This document shows, in pieces, positions 51,510 to 61,200 of a stretch of DNA of 64,000 nt. The stretch is taken from assembly GCF_001577835.2 (NCBI RefSeq), contig NC_029529.1, positions 11,233,380 to 11,297,379 on the forward strand, read 5' to 3'. This stretch comes from Coturnix japonica (taxonomy: Eukaryota; Chordata; Aves; Galliformes; Phasianidae). The position numbers were made by a program, and so were the translations under genes. Within the stretch, counting starts at the first letter, position 1, and every line of letters begins with the position of its first letter. A model generated the notes under the pieces. It did not search any database and was not told the DNA's origin. It saw nothing but the letters and a program-made list of their open reading frames with translations.

Positions 51510-51985
51510 CCGGGAGGTGGTGCCGCTCCCAACTCCCTCCACCCCCCCGTCGGGGCTCGGCGTTGGTGGGAGGCGGCGGGGCCGCATTCGCCGCCCGTTC
51601 GCTGTCGCGTTCACGTCGCTGAGCCCCGGGCTGCGGAGCCGCCGAGCACGGTAAGGGAACGGGGGGCGGAGGGGGGAGCCGTGCTGAGAGGAGGGGTGCG
51701 GAACCATGGGAACCCCTCGGAGGTACCGGGAGCCGGGTAGGGCGGCTGCTGGGGGGCTCAGCCGGGGGGATGCGGGACGAGGGAGAGCTCTGATGGGAGG
51801 GAGAGCTCGGGGTAAAGGCTCCGGACCCCCGTGGCACCCGGCCCCGCCGCCGACCCCCTGTGGCAGCCGGGCTGCGGGGTGCGGTGCGGTGGTGGCTCCC
51901 CGAGGTGTCGGGGTCCGGCAGGGACGCGGCCCGGAGCTGCGCCGGGACCGACCGCGAGAAGCAGCGCGACGGAACCGGCACGGCC
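51510..51985 (+). promoter_or_regulatory. CpG island, promoter and 5' UTR of the glucagon-type receptor
   Basis: Very CpG-dense sequence begins around 51510. A plausible non-coding first exon ends at 51650, where gccgagcacg meets the donor gtaaggg. A possible acceptor (gtccggcag) ends at 51921, which would start the exon carrying the ATG. Both splice sites are guesses from motif shape, and the transcription start was not located. Confidence 0.5.
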
Positions 51986-54903
51986 ATGAGGGACGCCCCG
52001 AGCTCCGGGTACCTCGTGCACCTCGCGTGGATGTGCTTCTTCTCCACCGTGCCGGTAAGGGGCGGCCGTGGAGCCCGGAGTGTGCGTGGGGGGGCTGCCC
52101 TCGGGGTGTCCCTCTGAGCCGCTTTGCGCTGCAGCACGGCGGGGCCAAGGTGCTGGAGAGAACCTTCGAGGAGTGGATGCGGTACCGGGATGAGTGTCTG
52201 CGGAGGATGGCGAGCGAGCCCTACCCCGCGGGTACGGCCGGCACTGGGGGCTGCTCCGGGTCACAGCGTCACACCGCGAGGGCCGCGGGTCTGAACGCCT
52301 CGCGTGGGGCACAGGGGGGGGTCTGAGCTGCTGCCATCCGACTGTCGGCTTCTCCCCATCGACCCAAGGGCTGTTCTGCAACCGCACGTTTGACATGTAC
52401 GCCTGCTGGCCCGATGGCAGCCCCGGCACCGCCGTCAACGTCTCCTGCCCCTTCTACCTGCCCTGGTTTGAGAAAGGTGACGCTGAGTTGCAGCCGTCCC
52501 ATAGCTGGGGGCTGCCGGGCCTGGGGCTGAGCGGGGTGGGTTGGGGTGAGAAGGGTTGGGGGCACGTGTGACACGGGGAGGGCAGTGAGAACACAGCGCC
52601 ATTGGGTGCCCACTGCCACGGCGGGCCCAGTGTTGGCACCCCAAGGAACACACCACGCTCTGTGCCCACAGTGAAGCACGGCTTGGTGAGCCGGCGCTGC
52701 GGTGCTGACGGGCAATGGGTGATGGTGAACGGCAGCCAGCCATGGAGGGACTATTCACAGTGTGAGGAGGAGCTGGAGGATGGCGCCGAGGAGGTGGGAG
52801 CTCGGGCAGGGTGGGGGCACCCCGGGGTGCCTGGCAGGCAGCGGGTGCTGACAGCACAGGGCTCACCTGCAGGAGGGCGCCCGCAGGCTGATGGTGAGCT
52901 TCAAGGTGCTGTACACCGTGGGCTACGCGCTGTCACTCCTCACCCTCGTCTCCGCTCTGCTCGTTCTCACCGTCTTCAGGTAGGAGCAGGGTGGGCACAC
53001 GGTGCTGAGGGGTGCCCCCGCCGCTCCCTGACCCCACGGCTCTCCCCAGGAAGCTGCACTGCACCAGGAACTACATCCACGCCAACCTGTTCGCCTCCTT
53101 CGGGCTGAGGGCCACCTCGGTGATGGTGAAGGACGCGCTGCTGGAGCGGCGCTGGGGCGCGGAGGTGCTGCAGGTGGCCGACTGGCAGGCACTGCTCAGC
53201 CACGAGGTGAGGGCATGGAGCGGGTGAGCTCTTGGGCTGTGCCCCCGGCCCATGGGCTGCTGATTTACCCTGTGAACAAGTCCCTGAGACACTCATGGAT
53301 CCCATAGACAAACTTTGGTGTTTTCTCACTGTGGCTGAGCTCTTTGTGCACCCATTCATTCTGAGGGAGCTCTCAGGGCACACACGTACCTCTGTGCACC
53401 CTGGCTGAGCTCTTGGGGGCATCCTTACATGTGTTGGATGAGCTCTTGGGGCGCCCTATGGACAAGCCCCCAGCCCCACCACATCTCTCTATGACAGGCA
53501 GCACTGGGCTGTCGTGCAGCGCAGGTGCTGATGCAGTACTGCATCCTGGCCAACCACTACTGGTTCCTGGTGGAGGCCGTCTACCTCTACAAGCTGCTGA
53601 TCGGTGCAGTCTTCTCTGAGAAGAACTACTACCGGCTGTACCTGTACCTGGGCTGGGGTAGGAGCCACCCGGGGGGTGCATGGTGGCGTGGGACCTTTCC
53701 TGTGCCCCACAGTGTCCCCAGCCTGGGGCCGGTTTCTCAGCTCAGGCGGGTGCTTGGTTTTACAGGGTGTGCTGTGTGACTTGCAGGGACCCCCGTGGTG
53801 TTTGTGGTGCCCTGGATGGCTGCAAAGTACCTGAAGGAGAATGCAGAGTGAGTGGCTGTGCACGGGGCCTCATCCTGCTCCCCAGCACCACAACCACGCT
53901 GCTGTCTGTGTCTCGTGGGCAGGTGCTGGGCACTGAACGAGAACATGGCATACTGGTGGATCATCCGCATCCCCATCCTGCTCGCCTCCATGGTAGGGGA
54001 CCCCAGTGACGGTGCTGGAGGCTGGGGCAGCCCCAGGCTGGGGTTGGGGTGAAGGGAGGGTTGGCTCTGCTCCATGGATGCCCCGCATTGTCCATCCCAG
54101 ATCAACCTGCTGATCTTCATGAGGATCCTCAAGGTGATCTTGGCCAAGTTGCGTGCCAACCAGAAGGGCTATGCTGACTACAAGCTGCGGTGAGGGCAGG
54201 CAGCCTGTGCTGGTTCCTGCATCCTGTGCCTCATTACATGAGTACCCTGAGCTCCAATAAGAGCTGCTCCCTGCTGGCTGCAATGCCCACAGGGAAACGT
54301 TGCCATCTTTCAGGCTGGCAAAAGCCACGCTGACACTCATCCCCCTCTTTGGGATCCATGAAGTCGTCTTCATCTTTGCCACCGATGAGCAAACCACGGG
54401 CATCCTGCGCTACATCAAGGTCTTCTTCACCCTCTTCCTCAACTCCTTCCAGGTGAGGTGGGGCCACATCCCATCCCTGTCCTGTGCCATAAGAATTGGG
54501 GGCCCTCTCTCCCTTCCCTCTGCCCCATGTCCCAGATGGGGACAAGAACAACCCCCTCTACTCAACCCACATGGACAGATGGTATGCCTGCATTGGGGAC
54601 GCTCTTAGGGTTGGCCCCAAAGGCAGCAGTGACACAAAGCCCCCAGACCAAGGGACTTACAGCCATGTTGTCTCCATAGGGGTTCCTGGTGGCCGTGCTG
54701 TACTGCTTTGCCAACAAGGAGGTACGTGGCCCTGTAGAACGGAGCAGCTTTAACTTTGGCTCAGGGGGTGGGTGCTCTGCCCATGCTGGGGAGGGCACTG
54801 CCAGGGAAAAGCTGTTGGTATCTCACCCCAGGTGAAGTCAGAGATGAAGAAGAAGTGGCAGCTGTGGAAGCTCGACCACCCCGCGCTCTGCTGCACGCAG
54901 TGA
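51986..54903 (+). CDS. GCGLR: Glucagon-family class B GPCR, complete, 13 coding exons, 430 aa; probable GCGLR (GRLR/GCRPR)
   Basis: A class B1 peptide-hormone receptor that should couple to Gs/cAMP at the plasma membrane. Coding exons: 51986-52054, 52135-52231, 52369-52476, 52672-52793, 52873-52979, 53050-53206, 53498-53657, 53787-53847, 53923-53992, 54101-54189, 54314-54452, 54680-54721, 54832-54903. The total is 1293 nt and all phases agree. Residues 1-23 look like a signal peptide. The ectodomain has the six family cysteines (DECL, LFCNRT, YACWPD, VSCP, RRCG, SQCE) and N-glycosylation sites NRT, NVS and NGS. Seven membrane segments start near residue 144. Family motifs are [26 protein letters not shown]225 with C295 (ENAECW) as the likely loop disulfide, [19 protein letters not shown] and [14 protein letters not shown]. 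These are closest to GCGR, but GCGR, GLP1R, GLP2R and GIPR lie at other loci in vertebrates; position beside CLUAP1 favours the receptor lost from mammals. The cytoplasmic tail is only about 24 residues and ends PALCCTQ. Family is certain, the subtype less so. Confidence 0.93.
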
Positions 54904-54988
54904 TAGCGGCACCACCGGGCTCTGCTCCGGATGCTGGAGGGTCTGACCCCAATGTTCACAGTGGGGGAGCAGCCACCACCAGCCCCAC

Positions 54989-55005
54989 GTGTGTGTGTGT
55001 GTGTG
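54989..55005 (+). repeat. GT microsatellite
   Basis: A perfect run of about 8.5 GT units in the probable 3' UTR of the receptor gene. A comparable GT run lies at 2172-2190 in an NLRC3 intron. Confidence 0.85.
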
Positions 55006-55756
55006 CAAAGCTGCAAGGAGCAGACCCAGCTGCAGCACCCTACCTGTGCAGGCATCCATGTAGCAGGACAGGAGCACGGCTGTCGCATCCCAAGCTGTGC
55101 CAGCACCACGCTGGGCATTGCACTCCTGCTCTCCTCACCAGGGCCACCTTGCCACCATCACAAGACCCCTGCAAGGCATCCCTGCAGCAATCCTCTCCAC
55201 ATCCAGGTGCTGCTGCAGCTGTTCACCACCACCTTCCGTCCAGCACACTGCATGGAGCAGCCCCCTCCCACCCCCCAACCCTCTGGCTCCCAGTGCAGCT
55301 CCTGCAGCAGCCCAAGCCCTGACACTGCTCAGTGTCCCAGCTGCATTGGCTGCAGCAGGAGCTGGTGCCCCCATAAAAGCTGATTGCAGCAGCAGAAACC
55401 ACCACCACCCCCCAGCCTCTCACTTTTACCTCCAGTAGCAGAACAGGCGTTTTGCTGAGGCTGCAGCTCCCATCACACAGTGCTTTGCCTCATAGAAAAG
55501 GCTGCTCCTTTTCTCCAGCAGCAGGGAGGCTGCAGCTCTTACACCCTGCTCCATGCAGGTGAATACAGGTGGTTCTCCATTGCTGTGAGTGTGGCCCTCC
55601 CAGCCCCTGCTGCCTCACTTTCTGAGCCTCTGATAAATGCAGAGGTTGGAGGAGGCTGCACCGGGCTCCATTGACTGAGTTGGAGTCGAAGCAGGTTTGC
55701 TGGACAGACGTATAACCCCTGTCAGACCATTTTGCACACTGACTCTTTTCAGATGT

Positions 55757-55772
55757 AAATAAACGTTTATTT
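55757..55772. terminator. Palindromic two-way poly(A) signal
   Basis: AAATAAACGTTTATTT is a perfect 16-bp palindrome carrying AATAAA on the plus strand (55758-55763) and on the minus strand (55766-55771). The plus copy is the best poly(A) signal for the receptor gene. The minus copy could catch read-through from the convergent ANKS3. Confidence 0.75.
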
Positions 55773-55785
55773 TTCAGCAAGCAGA

Positions 55786-56345
55786 GCGTGCTACTTGTGT
55801 GCCCTGAGGGAGGGAAATGGCTCTTGGGTGCTGGGCTAAGTGCAAGTGTACTCATACAGCTGAATTTATGTATACACGCTGCTGGCTGCAGGGCAATAAA
55901 CAGGTATGAAGAGCACAGGAGCTCTCAGGTATCCGTGCTCAAGATAGCACTGTGTTCCTCTCCCTGGGGTTACATTACAGGTTACACAAAGAGGGAAGCA
56001 GCAAAATAAATCAGCATGGTGATAAAGTGAAAAATAACCCAAAGAGCCACTTACAGCCCAGAGCAGCCCTGCTTAGCAGAGCAAGGGAGCAGGGAGCTTC
56101 CCCTGGGCAGGAGCTGCATCGCTGCCTGGCTCCTTCTCTGCTCTTTGGCACTCATGCAGCAGAGCAGAGCACCTCCAAGATGAACCAGGCAGGGACTGGG
56201 AGACCACAGATAAAGCTGCCCCAGGACCCCGCAGCATTCAGCCCCCTGGTGTAGAAAGCTGGAAGCACTTCATACACCTGAAATAAATTAACAGGTTACA
56301 GACCCACAACTCCAACTCCCTCTGGAGAAACCCACACAGGAAGCA
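55786..56345. other. Convergent gap between receptor gene and ANKS3
   Basis: About 560 bp with three further AATAAA words on the plus strand (near 55894, 56004 and 56282). They could serve as alternative ends for the receptor transcript. No coding sequence or repeat was recognised. Confidence 0.55.
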
Positions 56346-56365
56346 CCAGAAACAGGTTTTCAGCT

Positions 56366-56371
56366 TTTATT
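56366..56371 (-). terminator. ANKS3: ANKS3 poly(A) signal (AATAAA on minus strand)
   Basis: TTTATT on the plus strand is the first strong minus-strand AATAAA I found downstream of the ANKS3 stop. It implies a 3' UTR of about 1.9 kb. Confidence 0.6.
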
Positions 56372-57059
56372 GTTTTAGCTGAGTAACAAATGTCACACTT
56401 CATACGGACAGCTGGACTTGGGGTAGCACCAGACACCCTGCTGCTCACACAGCTGCCCGTTCAGCACTGAATACTGAATTACTGTCCTTAATGGAACACT
56501 ACCATATACAACCCCACTCCTGGTGATCCCCCCCTGGGGCCTCTGGGCCCCTACAGAACCCATCCCATGGAACTCCCTTCTTCTTTCACACTTTCTGAGA
56601 CTCTGGCCTACCCATACTCTATAAGAAGGAACAAAGGACAGGAGTTAAATGTGAGTAGGAAGCAACACACCCCAGCTGAGCACGCTGCCAAGCACATATG
56701 AGCTGCAGCACTGCGGGTGCACAGCACAGACCATACCCACCTCTGTGCCCCCAGGCAGCACAGTCAAACCAATGGCAGACTGAGCTCCAGCTCATCTGAA
56801 TGGCTGCGGGCAGCCGATCGGGGGTGACAAGCTCAAAGGATGGAGCTGAGATGGATTTTTGTACTTTTTCTGGCCCTTAATCAGAGGTGCTGAAAGAGCA
56901 CGCAGCTTCTTCCCAGAGAATAGATGGAGACTGTTCCAAATTCATCAAGGCCATCAGTCAGACAGAAGGTAATTCTCCCCCAGGACTCAGCAGGACACAG
57001 GGATGGAGTCACTGCAGTTCTGGAAGCCATTTTACACCCATGTAGCAGTCACCAGGGCC

Positions 57060-57122
57060 AATGTGGACTCGATGATCTCTGGAGGTCCCTTCCGACCCCT
57101 ACAATTCCATCACTCCGTGATC
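57060..57122 (+). repeat. CR1-type 3' tail
   Basis: It shows tggactcgatgatctctgga, ggtcccttccgacccctaca and degenerate attccatcactccgtga end units, the usual tail of avian CR1 subfamilies. It lies antisense within the probable ANKS3 3' UTR. Confidence 0.7.
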
Positions 57123-58276
57123 CTTCGCGGAGCTCCATGAAATCAGGCTGTCCCCCTCAGGAGGCAGCCCCTTCCCCACACCTTTTGTTTGCCCTATGAA
57201 ACTACACTGTGCTGCCAACACCAGAATGCCTTGGCAGGGCTCCATCCCAACACTGAAGCCTGAAAACTAAGAGCAGGCAGCAGCTGAGGACTGAAGCATG
57301 GCAGTATGGTTACATTTGGGAATGGATTTCTTTCATCCATCTCTACAGATCTATCCCTCAGTCCTTGTTTGGCCTGCCTTGGAACTCTGCTGCTTGCCAG
57401 AGGCAAAGCAGACCAAACAGTCTTGAACTTTTCCTCCTCTCTCATGTCTTTCCAGGGACACATCTGCTTTGCAACCACTGTCAGCACCAGGATCCTGGCA
57501 CCAGCAGACCTGACCACTGGAGTCTGCTGCTTGTAAATGCTTGTCACAAAGCATCTGCCACAGAAAAGTTTTTCTGGTAGTAGAGACCATGATCAAAATG
57601 ACCCCTGAATGGGCCAAGAATCTGAATTGAACCAAGGCAGGCTGAAGGGAACCACCGATGTGTCCTCCCCAAGGCCTCCAACACAATGTGGGAAAGGATA
57701 ATTAGTAGATGGCTGTGGGCAGCTGCCAGCTTTCTAACACAATGTAGGTCTGAACAACAAAGGCTGCAGGAAGTTTAAGGCAAATAAATCCTTTGGGCTC
57801 AATGCTTCTTCTCTCAACTCGAACTTCTGGAACAAACAGCTCAGTCCTGGAAACCTAGAGGGGAACCAGGCCCAGAGAGCTGCTGTGTCTTTGTCCTCTG
57901 CCATCCCTTGATCTCCCAGGCATGTTCTGATGGCCGAGACCTCTGTCCACACATCTGCCAGCTGTCACAACACTCTCCACAGAGCTGCAGCACTGCCAGC
58001 ACAGTCCTTGTGCTCATTCTCCCAGGCACGCTCAGGTTCCGGGTGGAACAGTCACCCGACGTCGGTATTCCTGCAGGCACCAGGAAAAACAGCTCAGTTA
58101 CCCCTTCAGTGGAGCACAGAGACTGTGGATTTCCTGAATGAAAATCCCAGTTAAAGGCTATGGTAAGCACTGGGCACAAGCAGCAGACAGCTGTTACTTG
58201 CAGCAAGGAACAATGCCCCCCTCAAACCCACAGCCCTCTGTGGCTGCCCTCAGTCCCCACTCACCATCCTGCTTTG

Positions 58277-61200
58277 TTACGGCTCTAGCCAGCTCTGCGC
58301 ACCCTGCCCTGGGGCCTGGAGCCTTTGGAGGTTTTGAGTTACCATCTGCAGAGCTTTTCCTGAGGGCAAAACAAAAGGAAAATGTCACTGTAAGCTGCAT
58401 ATAAGTCATTATAAGCTTGCAAGTGGTCAAGAACAGCTTGCAGACTGCTTTTCTGCCTTTACCCTTGGAGCTTTTAGAGCCATGAAACAAGAATGTGCCT
58501 GCTGCTGGGATAAGCTCCCATCTTCAGGGCACAGGGTTTCAGAACCCCTGCACCAGCAGCTCTGATTATTAGTAGGAAAGAAATGGGTTATGGATTCCTT
58601 TCTCTAAGACCAGACCTGTCAGCAGAGGATGAGGTAGAGCCCAACACCTGCAGTGAGAATTAAGTACAAGATGCCAGTGACAGCTTTATAGCTGGGAGAC
58701 TTCCCTGGATGAGAGGGGGGTTACCAGGGGCCCCCAGCCCACACCTCTATGAAATAATCAAAACCCTGCCCTGCCAAACCTCCCCCCTCCAGCAGTCACT
58801 ATGTGAGCAGAGTTCTCCCCCTCCTTACCCATTTCTCCCACACATTTCTCAAGGACAGCTGACAACTCAGGCAAACTCAGAGACTTCAAGGACGGCGGCC
58901 ACCCATCCCGTGCTGTAAGAAAGAAACCACACATTCATCAGCATGTGGGCTCTCTGCAACAGACAAGGGTCTGGTGCTGCTGGGAAACGTGTACACCAAA
59001 GCTGTTTCAGTTATGGGTTGAGTCACAAGTGAAGAGAGATGGAATTGCTTGTGACAGAAATTGAGTATTTGTTTTCAAGCAACTCCACCACTTATGATTA
59101 TATATTTCCCTCCCCCCCAAAGTACAGGTTAGATCACAAAGAAAGATCTTAAAGATTAACTGCAGCAGGCTGCAATCATCATCTCTGTACATCTCACTTC
59201 TACCATCCAATCAGCAAAGGACACTGCATCCAGGGCAGCGTGACTGTTTGCCAGCTCCCTGTGGTAAGGAGCTGCTGGGCCAACCCTGTCCAGTCACACA
59301 CAGCAGTTTGCCTCAGTACGTGAGCAGCACAATCTCCCAGACCCAGCCTGAGAACCAACAACCATCCATCACTTTTGATTCAGACCCTGCTCCATTGCAC
59401 AGTGCTGTAACACACCTGAGAGGCCCACATTACAGAGTAGGAAGGGGAAGCTACAGGCACATGAAGCAGGACTCACTGAGTGCCTGTGCTACAGCTTTGC
59501 CTTTGTAGCCAGAAACAACTGCCAGGTCTCAGGGCTTCCCACCTGCAAAGGACCAGAGCCTCCAGGAAATTCTGCTGCAGTGATGCTTTAGATGCTTTCC
59601 CCAGGCAAGACTCCTATGCTTAAGTGTTTAACCACTCATCTGTTCCCATACTATACCCAGGGTCACACTCAGCAGTAAAAGACAAGCATACAGCCTGCAC
59701 TGGGCTCTCCTGCTGTATACTCACCCCCTGCACCTCTTTACCCACCCTGCACCCATTTTAGTTTAGAAGCTTTTCAATCCCCAGACACAGCACTCGACTC
59801 TCACCAGTTCCCAGCTGCCCCTTTGTGTCCAGCACTCTGCCAGTTGCCTGCTCTTGTGTCAGCCGGGAGGACAGCTCTGCTTGACAGGATCTGCCAAACA
59901 AGACAAATAAAGGCTGTTAGAAGTGGTCGCGATGCTTTCTGGAGCAGCATGCTGGTCTGTGCCCTCCTACATCCTGCAAGTACCTGCTTGGGATGCCGAG
60001 GGACCACATCTAACGCCCTGGGTTACAAACTGCTCCTTGTTCCTTCCCAGGAAGAGGAAGACGTGCCCCAGACAAAGCTCAGGGCGCTCTCCACTGTGCC
60101 CCATCTCCACAGCAATCTCTGCCCCTGTCCACAGAGGAGCTGCGGGGGGAGAAGAGAAGGAGGGGGCGGAGTGAGCAGGAGAAAGCCTAAGCCAGGGGCA
60201 CCTGGTCTATATGAGATTCAAGCCCAATCCAGTGTTCCTAGCGGGCAAATGAAGCTATTTCAGGACAGGCATCGGGGCATGTGTAAAGTTTTGACTGATG
60301 TCACACCATCAGTTCAAACAGTGCAGCCTCAGCTCCTTAGTGGAAAAAGCACACTGGAAATATTACTCTGCTGTCCTTTGGAAGCCAAACCCAATCCCTG
60401 GCTGACCCTGCTGCCCTGTAGGGTTAGGAACTGTAGCAGTGGGACCAGCGTCACCTTCAGTCCCGCCAGCCAACATACCAGGGCCCATGACAGACCAGGA
60501 GTTCAGCCTGGGTGAGGAAAAAAGCACCAAAAAGGCAGCAAAGGATACATTATGAGGGAGGGGAAGATGGAACTCAAAGGCAGTGAGCAAAAACAGGGCA
60601 CGTTTTTCTGTTAGGCATCAGAGGTAGGACACTGAAAGCCCTCTGATACTATTTGGAAGTTAGGAACTTTTGCATTCATGCAATCATCAAGCTACACCTC
60701 GCTAACCAGGTTTCATGTAAGCACAAATAAACTACTTCAGCCTTTGGTTTCAAAGGAGCTGAACACCTTCACCTTTGAGTTGGTACAGGAGCACTCAGCA
60801 TCTCTGAATGGCCAGAACATTCATAATTCATGCATCTAAGGCTTGAACTCTATTCACACGGCTGTGATTTTCCACTAGAGAAGGTGGAAGAGGATTCAGA
60901 GATGGTTCAGATGTCTAGCAAGCTCTCCTGCCTCAAACTAGTAGTTACCTCTAAGAGTGCCAGTGTCTGATCTCTGCATTGCCCAAATCCCCATCTTCTC
61001 CATTAGCTTCAGTATTATTTTCTGGGAACAACTTACTTGATCTGGTCCAGCAAGACCCCAGCATCCTTGGTGACGGTCTGAGCCTCTCGGAGCTGGCACT
61101 GGACAGCATTCCAGGTCTCATCTCGCTCCATCAGACAGCTTTCTGCCACTGCACGTAGCTTCTGCTCCTGGCATACCTGGCCCTTCATCACTTCCACCTC

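Larger units (their letters stand above)
54904..55785 (+). other. GCGLR: 3' UTR of the receptor gene (probable)
   Basis: Non-coding sequence from the stop TGA to the first good AATAAA (55758). It includes a GT repeat at 54989-55005 and CA/CT-rich, GCAGC-rich stretches. No other gene was recognised. Confidence 0.6.
56345..58276 (-). other. ANKS3: ANKS3 3' UTR (probable)
   Basis: Sequence from the ANKS3 stop down to the poly(A) signal at 56366-56371. It contains a CR1 tail in the opposite orientation (57060-57122). Open frames of around 110-120 codons on the minus strand here have no recognisable motifs. The length is inferred from the poly(A) signal only. Confidence 0.55.

Noticed and set aside
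51408-52148. 246- and 217-codon minus-strand frames over the receptor promoter
   Set aside because: They are Arg/Pro/Gly-rich translations of a CpG island and overlap the true first coding exons of the receptor on the plus strand.
59823-60515. 230-codon plus-strand frame
   Set aside because: It begins antisense to a certain ANKS3 exon (59805-59890) and continues through its intron without motifs.
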